A DNA stretch of 24,706 nucleotides, taken from positions 1-24,706 of the IMG/VR virus record IMGVR_UViG_3300032050_007091; one strand, written 5' to 3'. The stretch is from a virus. The number at the start of each line of letters is the position of its first letter. Position 1 is the stretch's first letter. The notes below the pieces were generated by a model that was not told the DNA's origin, searched no databases, and saw nothing but the letters and a program-made list of their open reading frames with translations. The translations under genes and the position numbers were made by a program. Below, in pieces: positions 1 through 7,626 of this stretch.

Positions 1-2274
1 ATAATAGGAATAGATACAACACCACCATCCGTACCAAGCGGTCTATCCGTACTTGCATATAATGATACTACAGATACATCTGGTGCTACTGGATATGTAG
101 ATGTTTCATGGACTGGATCCACATCAACTGATTTGCTAGGACATTATATTAGATATGGAAGAACATCTTCTGTATGGGATGAGTATTTATTTATTCAAGC
201 TGGGCAAAATACAAAAAGAATATTTAATTTAAAGTCTGGAACAACATACTATTTTCAGGTTAATGCTACGGACGGAAGTAATCCAAGCTCTTATGTTCCG
301 TCTGTGCCAATATCAGTTGTAATACCTGGTGATACATCAGCACCATCAGCCCCACTTAATTTAACAGCGCTGTCTGGCTTAGATAATATAATTGCATATT
401 GGGACAGAAACTCAGAATCAGACGTAGACTTTGCAAGGGGTCAGTATGAAGTTCAGATATCGACATCTAGTTCATTTGCAAGCATTGTGCAGGATTGTGT
501 TATAAGCGGAACCATAGCAACCTTTAATGGATTAACTACTGGTACTCTATATTATGTTAGAGTAAGGGCTATAGATTCATCTGGCAATGCTGGTGCATGG
601 TCAACTACGGCATCAACAACTCCATCAACAATAAATGCTTCAACATCTATTACTTCTGGAACAATTGTAGGAAATCTAATTGCAGCAAATACAATTGTTG
701 GAGATAAAATCCAGGCAAATACAGTTGATGCAGATAGATTTAAAACAAATACTGGAATTGCAGGAATTATATATGTTGGATCAGATGACTCGCCAACTGG
801 AACAAATAGGATTGTGCTTGACGGAGCCAGCCTATTGCCAAAAATATATTATGGAGGTGGTGTATATAACAACTCAAATACTGCATTTTATTTAGATGCT
901 GCTGGAAAATTTAGCCTAAAAGACCAACTTACTTGGGATGGATCAGCATTAACAGTTAAAGGTTCATTAAACGTAACACAAGCATCAACAATGACTGCTA
1001 ATTTAAATATTAACTCTGGTGGAAGCTTAATTGTAAATGGTGGGGCAATCCGTGTTACTGGTACTGCGGGTCGTGTAGAAATGAGTTCTCTCGGACTCGT
1101 AGGATACAATGCTTCAACAGGAGGATCCCCACTTGTAACTATACAGGCAAACACTGGACAAATAGTTGCTACTGGCGGACAAATAGGAGGATTTACATTA
1201 GGTCCTACTTCTCTTACTACAACAAACTCTTCTGGCCAAGCAGTGGGCTTATATAGCACTGGCCAATTTAGTCTTGGATCAAACTTTAATGTTAGCGCAG
1301 CAGGAGATGTTACCGCTACTGGAACATTTACTATTGCTGGGACTGGACAGACAGCAATTGCAGCAAATCAGGTTAACTCTAATGTAACATCGATTTCTGG
1401 TGGAGTTATAACAACTGGAACAATTAATCTTAATAACGTATTAGTTAACAGCGGATCTGGAACAACCAATACAGTAAAACTAAGTAGCTCTGGAATTGAA
1501 ATATGGAATACTAGCGGTACAAGAACTGTATTCCTTACTCCTTCTGGAAATGCATCTTTTAGTGGTGAAATAACTTCAACTACTGGAACCATTGCTGGGT
1601 TTAGCATGGATGCAGATGGATTAATTAACTCTGGCGGAACACTGAGGCTGTTTGCTGGAACAACTGGAATAAATAATGTTTATTCAATATTTACATCTAA
1701 ACCAGTTAGGTTTGGACAATTTGTTCAAATACAGGGAAACGGATTTGGCGGATATAGTTTAATTGGAGAAGAAGGAATGTCTTTGGCAAACGGCGGATTT
1801 GCAATAAATGCTTCTGGAACCGTTACGTCAAATGCAACATTTAATAGTTATATATACTATCCAGGATACCCAGTTTCTACAAGCGGTGGTGCAGCAAGAG
1901 TTAACGACGCAACAACTCCAGCCTCAAGATTAGTTGCTGCTTCTGGTTCTAGCATTAGATTTAAAGAAAATATTGTTAATATTTCAGAGAAACCAGACCT
2001 TGATCCGTCTACTTTATTAAATTTGCCAGTAAGATCTTTCACCTATAAACAAGGATATTTGCCAGAAGATGACGCAAGGTATGGCATGGATTTACCAGGA
2101 TTTATAGCAGAAGAGCTAGAAGAAGTTTATCCAATAGCTGTGGATCGTGATGCAGATGGAACTCCACAAAGATGGAATGCCGACTTCATAATACCAGGAC
2201 TATTAAAGATTATTCAAACACAGAACGACTCTATATTATCTATTAAATCAAGACTTGACGCTCTTGAGTCATAA
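1..2274 (+). CDS. Tail tip/fibre protein with FN3 domains and C-terminal S74 chaperone (5' partial)
   Basis: The reading frame is already open at base 1, so the gene starts upstream; the first internal start codon (TTG at 133) lies inside an FN3 fold and is not the real start. Two fibronectin type III-like domains are seen (about bases 25-340 and 340-630, each with a Tyr-Tyr-x-h-x-V core). They are followed by a tail-tip-like helix rich in IVGNLIAANTIVGDKI-type repeats, then a long Gly/Ser/Thr-rich beta region. The C-terminus (from about 1945) has the intramolecular chaperone pattern of peptidase family S74: SSIRFKENI, with Ser (codon 1948) and Lys (codon 1963) spaced as in the self-cleaving dyad, then a PGFIAEELEEVYP motif and a terminal helical stretch. 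Known family role: the chaperone trimerises the fibre and then cuts itself off. Role in host adhesion is inferred. Confidence is high for a tail protein and lower for exact location in the tail. Confidence 0.9.
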   Translation: MIGIDTTPPSVPSGLSVLAYNDTTDTSGATGYVDVSWTGSTSTDLLGHYIRYGRTSSVWDEYLFIQAGQNTKRIFNLKSGTTYYFQVNATDGSNPSSYVPSVPISVVIPGDTSAPSAPLNLTALSGLDNIIAYWDRNSESDVDFARGQYEVQISTSSSFASIVQDCVISGTIATFNGLTTGTLYYVRVRAIDSSGNAGAWSTTASTTPSTINASTSITSGTIVGNLIAANTIVGDKIQANTVDADRFKTNTGIAGIIYVGSDDSPTGTNRIVLDGASLLPKIYYGGGVYNNSNTAFYLDAAGKFSLKDQLTWDGSALTVKGSLNVTQASTMTANLNINSGGSLIVNGGAIRVTGTAGRVEMSSLGLVGYNASTGGSPLVTIQANTGQIVATGGQIGGFTLGPTSLTTTNSSGQAVGLYSTGQFSLGSNFNVSAAGDVTATGTFTIAGTGQTAIAANQVNSNVTSISGGVITTGTINLNNVLVNSGSGTTNTVKLSSSGIEIWNTSGTRTVFLTPSGNASFSGEITSTTGTIAGFSMDADGLINSGGTLRLFAGTTGINNVYSIFTSKPVRFGQFVQIQGNGFGGYSLIGEEGMSLANGGFAINASGTVTSNATFNSYIYYPGYPVSTSGGAARVNDATTPASRLVAASGSSIRFKENIVNISEKPDLDPSTLLNLPVRSFTYKQGYLPEDDARYGMDLPGFIAEELEEVYPIAVDRDADGTPQRWNADFIIPGLLKIIQTQNDSILSIKSRLDALES

Positions 2275-2311
2275 TGGTAGACTTATTATAAGTATATACT
2301 GAGAGGTAAAA

Positions 2312-2476
2312 ATGGAAAACAACGAACAACAGAACAAGGCTGAATTGGTAGTATTGGCACTACAACAAAGAATCGGTGAGCTGGTATCAAATTATGAAAC
2401 TCAAATTGCTATCCTTCGTGCAGAAATTACTCGAATGGTTAACAAGAGCAATTCTGAAGATAGACCAACAGAATAG
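2312..2476 (+). CDS. Small helical protein, 54 aa
   Basis: ATG at 2312 has a clear ribosome binding site (GAGAGG, 2301-2306). It encodes 54 residues beginning MENNEQQNKAELVVLAL and ending DRPTE. The middle (LALQQRIGELVSNYETQIAILRAEI) has a heptad-like spacing of Leu/Ile, suggesting one amphipathic helix or short coiled coil. It sits between the S74 tail protein and other tail-like genes, so a small virion or assembly helper is plausible, but no family was recognised. Its 3' half overlaps the upstream part of the next frame (2376-2855); the good start signal and normal amino acid composition favour this frame over the other one in bases 2312-2450. Confidence 0.7.
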   Translation: MENNEQQNKAELVVLALQQRIGELVSNYETQIAILRAEITRMVNKSNSEDRPTE

Positions 2477-2855
2477 CTTAATAGAACCTCCGACGGTACC
2501 TACCGCCTATCCAAGCGGGGTGGCCGTATTTGACGGGATCAATACTTATTTTATTAAAAATGGTAAAAAGTATAGGATAATCTCTCAGAGGGCTTTAGAG
2601 AGCTGGGGATTTTCAGTTTGGTATGGAAGTCCAGAATCTTTATCTAAGACGGTCCTAGGGGGCATTCTAGGCTTTAGAGACGGTACTGTGATTAAGGACA
2701 TATCAAATGGTAAAATATATCTAGTGGTAAATAGTAAAAAACAGCATATTACAAGCCCAGATGTGTTTACTAAGTTTGGTATTGATATTGATTCAATACT
2801 TTTAGTAAGCAATAAAGAGGCTGAATTGCATAAGGACGGGGAGCCAATAAGTTGA
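2394..2855 (+). CDS. Protein with GKK-YLV repeat motifs, tail-associated
   Basis: The well-supported part begins about base 2500. It holds two copies of a motif: one with FDGINTYFIKNGKKYRI followed by ALESWGF, and one with NGKIYLVVNSKKQHI followed by VFTKFGIDIDSI and a Val-Ser. This alternation of xYhhxxGKKxxI and hxxaGa is a repeat I recognise from bacterial surface and phage proteins without a settled name; the role here may be binding at the tail tip (inference). The start is unresolved. The frame is open back to GTG 2376, and ATG 2394 is chosen only because it is an ATG; no start has a good ribosome binding site, and the N-terminal residues from these starts are coded by bases already used by the 54-aa gene. 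A non-standard start nearer 2451 is possible. The gene ends with TTGA overlapping the next start. Confidence 0.7.
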   Translation: MKLKLLSFVQKLLEWLTRAILKIDQQNSLIEPPTVPTAYPSGVAVFDGINTYFIKNGKKYRIISQRALESWGFSVWYGSPESLSKTVLGGILGFRDGTVIKDISNGKIYLVVNSKKQHITSPDVFTKFGIDIDSILLVSNKEAELHKDGEPIS

Positions 2856-3463
2856 CAATCAATTACCTGAAGCCATTTGAGCCAGGAGACCCAATAGATA
2901 TAAATGTATTAAATAAGCTAATACAGAATGTTAATTACCTATCTTCTCAAATTGCACAGATATATAAGCTTCCAGCGGTAGAGGCTCCAGTATTGGTATC
3001 TGGTCCAGTTGGTGTAACCAGTGGATCAACAAGCTCTGGAACTATGGCATCTACAACTAATAATCCTGGATCATCTTATGTTGACTATCCATTTAAATGG
3101 ATTGATAATATTATTAATTTTAGTAGTGTTAATACAAGAGTGGTTAGATCAGTTACGCCAACAGTACTCTCAACATACTTACCTGGAATTTCATATGTAC
3201 GATACGAGGTTTTATCAGCATCAACATCTAGTTTATTTTTTCATCCAAACGGCATTCAGAGTAGTAGGTCTCAGGCAGTGGGGGCAAGGTTAGATTACTA
3301 CCAGATAGGTTCAGATAAACAGTCTTTTAGTTTTATGCCTAAAAAAAATGGAAGCGATGGAACAGTTTATAGAGCTGGCATCAATGCACCACAAACAACA
3401 TATAGCGCACTAAAAAATAGGCTATTGGCAACATTTGATGTCACTGTTAGACTATATAAGTAG
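2852..3463 (+). CDS. Putative minor tail/fibre protein
   Basis: TTG start at 2852 overlaps the previous stop (TTGA) and is preceded by GGACGGGGAG (2834-2843). The product is 203 residues. Residues 1-40 are mostly helical (DINVLNKLIQNVNYLSSQIAQIYKL). A Ser/Thr/Gly-rich linker follows (about 50-75), then a beta-rich domain of about 125 residues ending with FDVTVRLYK at the C-terminus. This helix-linker-beta layout is common in small phage structural proteins attached to the tail or baseplate, but no specific family was recognised. Its position directly after the S74 protein cluster supports a virion role. It overlaps the HNH gene by one base (TAGTG). Confidence 0.7.
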   Translation: MTINYLKPFEPGDPIDINVLNKLIQNVNYLSSQIAQIYKLPAVEAPVLVSGPVGVTSGSTSSGTMASTTNNPGSSYVDYPFKWIDNIINFSSVNTRVVRSVTPTVLSTYLPGISYVRYEVLSASTSSLFFHPNGIQSSRSQAVGARLDYYQIGSDKQSFSFMPKKNGSDGTVYRAGINAPQTTYSALKNRLLATFDVTVRLYK

Positions 3464-3726
3464 TGTATAAGCCAATCGAAGATTGGTCTAAGCGTAAAAA
3501 AGAAAAACTAAATAAATATACAATTGTCTGGGTACCAGAGCATCCTAAGTCTTTTAATGGTGGATGGTATTACGAACATAGGTTAGTGCTAGAAAAAAAA
3601 CTAAATAGGATCCTGAAGGCTTGGGAGACGGTTCATCATTTAGATGGTGATACACAAAACAACTCAATAAATAATCTATTTCCATGTACGGAGATAGAAC
3701 ATAGATATGCTCACAAAATAGCTTGA
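3463..3726 (+). CDS. HNH homing-type endonuclease
   Basis: The gene encodes 87 residues from a GTG start that shares a base with the preceding TAG. The C-terminal half carries the HNH signature of the HNH_3 type: YEHRLVLEKKLNR, then VHHLDGDTQNNSINNL and IEHRYAH, giving the His-His, Asn and second Asn/His of a beta-beta-alpha metal nuclease fold. Proteins this short usually nick or cut DNA and act either as free-standing homing endonucleases or as packaging co-factors next to terminase. Here the gene is far from terminase (16 kb), at the junction of the tail block and the replication operon, which fits a free-standing homing gene (inference). The basic N-terminus (KRKKEKLNK) would help DNA binding. 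Confidence 0.88.
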   Translation: MYKPIEDWSKRKKEKLNKYTIVWVPEHPKSFNGGWYYEHRLVLEKKLNRILKAWETVHHLDGDTQNNSINNLFPCTEIEHRYAHKIA

Positions 3727-3752
3727 CTTTATAGTCAGGGCAAGAGTAGAAT
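3723..3752 (+). promoter_or_regulatory. Sigma70-type promoter for the early/replication operon
   Basis: TTGACT (3723-3728), an 18-base spacer, then TAGAAT (3747-3752). The start codon of the metallophosphoesterase is 26 bases after the -10 box, with AGAAGGG (3766-3772) as ribosome binding site. The -35 box overlaps the end of the HNH gene. An inverted repeat TGACT-ttat-AGTCA (3724-3737) covers the -35 box and could be an operator. Confidence 0.65.
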
Positions 3753-3778
3753 AGATATAGGACACAGAAGGGTTCTTA

Positions 3779-4594
3779 ATGAGTAACGATTTAAAGTGGA
3801 TGCTATCATCCGACCAGCAATTCCCATATCAGGATGATAAAGCCATTGCTTTATGGTTTAAGGTAATGAAATGGTTTAAGCCAGATGTAGTCGACTACCT
3901 TGGGGATACTGACGATCAGGCATGTTATAGTAAATATACTGATGGTAAGCCAACAGAGTTTATTAAAGCATATAAAGACGATAACGTAACAAATGACCTA
4001 GAGCTAATGATAAAAGATATGCGTATTGAAGCTAGCGGTGCTAGAGAGTTTTATGAAAAAACAAGAAAGATGCTGCCAAACGCACAATTGTTTTCTGCAC
4101 TAGGAAATCATGATATCAGAATTTTTGACTACTTAGATAAAAAAATACCAGAATATGCAAAGCATGTTACACCAGAATCTTTATGGAGTTTAGACTCTTT
4201 AGGATATGACTACATATTTTATAACGAACTGCCAAAGAAACGATTTGGAGATATTCACGTACATCATGGAATGTCTATAAGCGCAACTGGAGCAGTAAGA
4301 AAAGACATGGAAGATATGCAAATCTCTTTAATACGTGGACATTCACACAGAATTGCTTCACACCTTCAAACTTATGAGTTAAGAAATAATGGTAAGGGCG
4401 AAACAATCAGAGGTTATGAGATTGGGCACATGTGCGACGAAAAAGGTCCAGGAATGAAATACACACAACACCATGACTGGCAAAAAGGTTTTGCTATTGC
4501 ACATATTGAAAATGGAAAATATCCACATATTAATATGATTCACATTTCTCCAAACTATACATGCGTAGTGGATGGGAAACTATTCACCCTATGA
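3779..4594 (+). CDS. Calcineurin-like metallophosphoesterase
   Basis: The product has 271 residues and the ordered metal-binding motifs of the calcineurin-like phosphoesterase fold: SSDQQFP near residue 10 (Asp present, with Gln where many members have His), YLGDTDD near 40, ALGNHDIR near 107, VHHG near 160 and RGHSHR near 185. This family hydrolyses phosphomono- or diesters with two metal ions; phage members are often found with replication genes, where a nucleotide or polynucleotide phosphatase role is possible but unproven. The DxQ variant of motif I is seen in other phage phosphatases, so I do not take it as loss of activity. It is the first gene after the promoter at 3723 and overlaps the following zinc-ribbon gene by ATGA. 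Confidence 0.88.
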   Translation: MSNDLKWMLSSDQQFPYQDDKAIALWFKVMKWFKPDVVDYLGDTDDQACYSKYTDGKPTEFIKAYKDDNVTNDLELMIKDMRIEASGAREFYEKTRKMLPNAQLFSALGNHDIRIFDYLDKKIPEYAKHVTPESLWSLDSLGYDYIFYNELPKKRFGDIHVHHGMSISATGAVRKDMEDMQISLIRGHSHRIASHLQTYELRNNGKGETIRGYEIGHMCDEKGPGMKYTQHHDWQKGFAIAHIENGKYPHINMIHISPNYTCVVDGKLFTL

Positions 4595-4782
4595 TGTTTT
4601 GTAGAAGGTGTAGAACTGGCAGGGTATTCATAGACAGAGTTTATTCTCAATATGATCACCTTGAGCTTTACTGTATTAAGTGTGCTAAAAGATGGGTCTT
4701 TCACAAACAAGGGAGTAGATTTGCATCATGGCTAATGAAAAAAGAAGCCGAAAGAGCAAAGACTTACGGTACTTTTTCCTAA
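4591..4782 (+). CDS. Small zinc-ribbon protein
   Basis: ATG 4591 overlaps the previous stop as ATGA, the usual arrangement in this genome; an upstream in-frame ATG (4561) would lie wholly inside the phosphoesterase gene and is less likely. The 63-residue product starts MMFCRRCRTGRVF and carries a second knuckle YCIKCAKRW, so two CxxC pairs about 25 residues apart form a likely zinc ribbon. The C-terminus is basic and helical. Zinc ribbons of this size in phages often bind nucleic acid or RNA polymerase; which one applies here cannot be told. The last 55 bases overlap the next gene in another frame. Confidence 0.7.
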   Translation: MMFCRRCRTGRVFIDRVYSQYDHLELYCIKCAKRWVFHKQGSRFASWLMKKEAERAKTYGTFS

Positions 4783-5243
4783 ACGGGGAATTACATAAGA
4801 AGTTGCACGTAAATAAGTCTTCCGACGTTATTACTGCCTGGAACTATGATCAGGCTAAACGTATCGGATACTCTCTTAGCGATGCTAAAAAGAATTTGCA
4901 GCAAGCATATACAATTAACGAAGCTGCAGCATTGTTAAATAGACACAGAAATAGAATACTGGAGTATATTGAAAAAGGTTTTATAACAAGACCTAAGATG
5001 ACATATACGTTGGATTCTAAAAAGAAACCAGTAAAATACCTAATGTCAGAAGATGATGTTATGATGGTTAGAGAATTTTTATCTACATTGCATAGGGGTA
5101 GACCAAGAAAAGATGGTCTTATTACTTCTAAGAATGTACCTACAAAACAGGAGCTACGTGCAAAAATTAAAAATGAAGTCGTGTTGTATCAACAAACAGA
5201 TGATGGCGAGTTCATTCCTGTTTGGAAGCAGCCAGAGTGGTAA
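4728..5243 (+). CDS. HTH DNA-binding protein, MerR/excisionase-like
   Basis: The 171-residue protein has a basic N-terminus (KRSRKSKDLR) and a 50-residue region ending KRIGYSLSDAKKN. A winged-helix type HTH follows at about 62-90 (AYTINEAAALLNRHRNRIL, then EYIEKGFI), typical of MerR/excisionase-type domains. After it come a wing-like segment with KKKPVKYLMSEDDV and an RGRPRKDG stretch resembling an AT-hook, which could add minor-groove contact. A role as operon regulator or replication-origin binding protein is plausible (inference). ATG 4728 gives a 55-base overlap with the zinc-ribbon gene. The conserved-looking part starts about 12 codons later, so the exact start is not certain. Confidence 0.75.
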   Translation: MANEKRSRKSKDLRYFFLNGELHKKLHVNKSSDVITAWNYDQAKRIGYSLSDAKKNLQQAYTINEAAALLNRHRNRILEYIEKGFITRPKMTYTLDSKKKPVKYLMSEDDVMMVREFLSTLHRGRPRKDGLITSKNVPTKQELRAKIKNEVVLYQQTDDGEFIPVWKQPEW

Positions 5244-5246
5244 TCA

Positions 5247-5558
5247 ATGACTAAACCAATAAAAAAGGCTGTAAAGAAACCAGTTAAAAAAACAACTAAA
5301 AAGAAAACAGTAAAGAAACAAGCTAAACAAATACAGCCTGAGCAAAAGGTAGACATAAATCAAGATCTTGCTTATACTAGATCTGCTGTTTATTTAGAAG
5401 AGGCTGGATCTAGAGCTGCTATTTCTAAAAATATAGAAGGATTATTGCTAGTTGCAAAAGGTTGGATGGAGTTGGCAGATATGCTAGACCCTGGACAGCA
5501 GTCCAAGAAACGTGCTAAACTGGGATTTAGACCAGCTGGAGAGGAAGATCATGAGTGA
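5247..5558 (+). CDS. Lysine-rich tailed protein, unknown function
   Basis: The gene encodes 103 residues, ATG 3 bases after the previous stop. Residues 2-30 are a low-complexity basic tail with repeats of the KKxVKKxxKK type, similar in composition to the basic tails of histone-like and nucleoid proteins. Residues 38-85 form a helical domain (DINQDLAYTRSAVYLEE, then a second helix ending WMELADML). The basic tail suggests non-specific DNA or RNA binding, which fits its place before the replication genes; this is inference. The extreme C-terminus (GEEDHE) is acidic. No family recognised. Confidence 0.65.
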   Translation: MTKPIKKAVKKPVKKTTKKKTVKKQAKQIQPEQKVDINQDLAYTRSAVYLEEAGSRAAISKNIEGLLLVAKGWMELADMLDPGQQSKKRAKLGFRPAGEEDHE

Positions 5559-5769
5559 AATTGATAATACAAGAGTAACCGTAACCCTTGGATTTACTAA
5601 AAATTTAGGAAACTTTGAAAGCTTAAGAGTAGATATTGGCATACAGGACCACGTAAGGTCTGGAGAAAATATTAGCGAGGCTACAGACAGGGTCTATAAA
5701 TTTGTAGAAAAAAAATTGGAAGAGAAAGCAATAGAGATAGCGGAAGAATTAAGTGTCGGCAAAAAGTGA
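5551..5769 (+). CDS. Conserved-looking small phage protein, unknown function
   Basis: ATG 5551 is chosen because it has a good ribosome binding site (GAGGAAG, 5541-5547) and overlaps the previous stop by eight bases (ATGAGTGA); the frame is open upstream to 5512 but that part lies inside the previous gene. The 72-residue product begins with a beta stretch (TRVTVTLGFTKNLG) followed by FESLRVDIGIQDHV. It ends in a long charged helix (ATDRVYKFVEKKLEEKA). It looks like a compact alpha/beta protein. Function is not known; it lies in the run of small genes just before the helicase. Confidence 0.68.
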   Translation: MSEIDNTRVTVTLGFTKNLGNFESLRVDIGIQDHVRSGENISEATDRVYKFVEKKLEEKAIEIAEELSVGKK

Positions 5770-6106
5770 TCCAAAATTATCCTATGCACTTATATCTTTA
5801 TACGAAAATCTATACCTAAACAAGTATAATAAAAGACCAGTAGTAAATAGATATAGAGAAAAGTGGGGAATGCAAGACGTAATAGAATCAGTAGGGTTTG
5901 ATCGTGCTAAAGAGTTACTTGAATACTATTTTAAAACTAGTAAGCCAGGTCACCCAATAAATTGGTTCTTCCTTAATTTTGATAATATTGATAGAATGTT
6001 ATATCAGAAGGCAGAAGATGAGATTAACAGAAAAAAGCTTAAAGAATTAACTAAGCAGATGGTAGAGGAGATGGAGAAGGATGAACACCGAAGCAGCAGT
6101 AATTAG
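5753..6106 (+). CDS. Small protein before helicase, possible helicase loader
   Basis: GTG 5753 overlaps the previous gene by 17 bases. The 117-residue product is helical, with the pattern NRYREKWGMQDVIESVGF, then RAKELLEYYFKTSKPGHP and INWFFLNFDNIDRML, and ends in a charged helix. Small helical proteins encoded immediately before a DnaB-type helicase are often helicase loaders or replication-initiation partners, and the 26-base overlap with the helicase gene means the two are translationally coupled. The loader idea is inference from position and size only; no loader motif is recognised. Confidence 0.65.
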   Translation: MSAKSDPKLSYALISLYENLYLNKYNKRPVVNRYREKWGMQDVIESVGFDRAKELLEYYFKTSKPGHPINWFFLNFDNIDRMLYQKAEDEINRKKLKELTKQMVEEMEKDEHRSSSN

Positions 6107-7295
6107 TGCGGTATGTAAAAATAAAGATATCAGCGTTCTTCTTGCAGACAATGTAGATGAAGTATTTCAGTCACATAAAGATGTTTGGGATGGCCTAAAG
6201 TCGTATTATTATAAGTTTAGAGCGGTGCCAGATATTGGTGTGCTCCAAGATAAGTACAGAGATTTTGATGCGGTAGATGTAAATGCAGAAACTGGTTTTT
6301 ATTTAGAGCAGATGAAATCAGAATTTCTAGGAAACAAGATTAAAACAATTATATTAAACTCTGGCTCATCACTTAAAGAAAATGCACCAGCAAGAGTTCT
6401 TCAGCAAATGCAGATGCAATTAGCTGGATTAAGTAAATTTACTAATAATGTTAGAGATTTAGATATTACTGACATTCAATCTGCCACAGACCACTACTTA
6501 GCTGTTAGAGATAGATCATTAGCTATGGGTGGATCACCAGGAATTCCAACTGGATTCAAAGCTATAGATGCTGCGTATCCTACTGGCCTAGCACCAGGAC
6601 ACCTAGCGGTTGTTATTGGTTGGCCAGGTAAAGGTAAGACTTGGTTCACATCCTATCTTGCCTGTAAAGCATGGGAGCAGGGATTTAAGCCTATGATTAT
6701 TTCTCTAGAAATGTCTCCAGAAAATATGCGTGACCGTATTTATACAATGCTGGGATCTGGATTATTTAGAGCAAGCCAATTTCAAAGAGGAGATATTAAC
6801 TTAGATGATTTTGGTACATGGGCAAATAAGAGTTTTAAAGACAAGCGTGGATTCATATTGGTATCTAACGAAGGTACCAACGAAGTAACTCCAGCTACAG
6901 TTCAGGGAAAGATAGACCAGCATAGACCAGACTTAGTAATCCTTGACTATCACCAACTCTTTAATGATAACAAAAGGTCTAACTCAGAAGTAGAAAGAAA
7001 TAGAAATATTTCTCGTGAGTTTAAGCTGCTTGCAGTAACAAACAACATACCTGTTATTGATATTACGGCTGCTACAGCCGATGATATCTCAGATCACGAC
7101 ACCCCTCCAATGATGAGTCAGGTGGCTTGGTCAAAGGCTATTGAATATGATGCTGATATAGCCATGGCTGTACATAGACATCCAGACACTAATATGATAG
7201 AAATCGTTTCTAGAAAAAATAGACACGGTAGAGACTTTAGCTTCTTTTTGGACTGGGACATTGATAGGGGTATAATTAAAGAACTGTACGAGTAG
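6081..7295 (+). CDS. dnaB: DnaB-like replicative helicase (SF4)
   Basis: The 404-residue protein has an N-terminal helical part (1-120) and a RecA-fold ATPase. Walker A is GWPGKGKT (180-187); the catalytic Glu follows beta2 in IISLEMSPENMRDR (Glu 210); Walker B is PDLVILDYHQ (Asp 289); an SRKNRHGRD segment (377-385) supplies the arginine region near the C-terminus. These are the ordered motifs of DnaB-family hexameric helicases, which unwind DNA ahead of the fork. It is slightly shorter than bacterial DnaB (about 450-470). ATG 6081 follows GAGGAG (6065-6070) and overlaps the preceding gene. Primase is encoded separately two genes downstream, so this is not a T7-type fused primase-helicase. 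Confidence 0.92.
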   Translation: MNTEAAVISAVCKNKDISVLLADNVDEVFQSHKDVWDGLKSYYYKFRAVPDIGVLQDKYRDFDAVDVNAETGFYLEQMKSEFLGNKIKTIILNSGSSLKENAPARVLQQMQMQLAGLSKFTNNVRDLDITDIQSATDHYLAVRDRSLAMGGSPGIPTGFKAIDAAYPTGLAPGHLAVVIGWPGKGKTWFTSYLACKAWEQGFKPMIISLEMSPENMRDRIYTMLGSGLFRASQFQRGDINLDDFGTWANKSFKDKRGFILVSNEGTNEVTPATVQGKIDQHRPDLVILDYHQLFNDNKRSNSEVERNRNISREFKLLAVTNNIPVIDITAATADDISDHDTPPMMSQVAWSKAIEYDADIAMAVHRHPDTNMIEIVSRKNRHGRDFSFFLDWDIDRGIIKELYE

Positions 7296-7308
7296 AAAGT
7301 GCTACAGT

Positions 7309-7626
7309 TTGACCCACAAAAGAATAAAGAGATTCAAGGTAGAAGGTACATTTAGGGACGATTCGGACATGATCCGCATACGTGCCCAATTTGAGTCCAC
7401 TTTAATCCAATCAATGCGTGGGGACGGTTATATACCAGTGCTTGACATAGACCCAGCCTTTTCAGTATCATATAATGTAGAAGATAAAAAATGGTCGTTT
7501 GTATTAACGATTCATGGAATTTATATAGGAAAGGTTAAAGCGTGGCAAATAGAGGGATTCTCAAACGGCAAGATGCTTCCACGCAGTATACAGAAAAACA
7601 AGTCAAAAAAGTCCTTAAATCGATAG
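7309..7626 (+). CDS. Small phage protein between helicase and primase, unknown function
   Basis: The gene encodes 105 residues from a TTG start with weak AGAAAG (7294-7299) upstream. It is a beta-rich protein with FKVEGTFRDD, then an internal helix with RAQFESTLIQSMRGDGYIPV, and strands WSFVLTIHGIYIG. The core appears to end near KAWQIEGF; the remaining 28 residues (basic, Lys/Ser-rich) are encoded in bases that are also the start of the primase gene in another frame. Its position between helicase and primase suggests a replication accessory role, but nothing in the sequence defines it. Confidence 0.7.
   Translation: MTHKRIKRFKVEGTFRDDSDMIRIRAQFESTLIQSMRGDGYIPVLDIDPAFSVSYNVEDKKWSFVLTIHGIYIGKVKAWQIEGFSNGKMLPRSIQKNKSKKSLNR

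Noticed and set aside
888-1259. Minus-strand open frame within the tail gene
   Set aside because: Shadow of the Gly/Ser/Thr-rich tail coding sequence, proline-rich product, no start signal.
1-2274. Frameshift or broken gene at the left edge
   Set aside because: The frame is intact from base 1 to its stop; the missing 5' end is only the window border.
3779-4594. Metallophosphoesterase inactive because motif I is DQQ instead of DxH
   Set aside because: All other metal motifs (GD, GNHD, HHG, GHSH) are intact and the DxQ form occurs in phage phosphatases.
7299-7355. GTG-started 18-codon frame between helicase and the next gene
   Set aside because: Too short, no ribosome binding site of its own, and inside the better-supported 105-residue gene.
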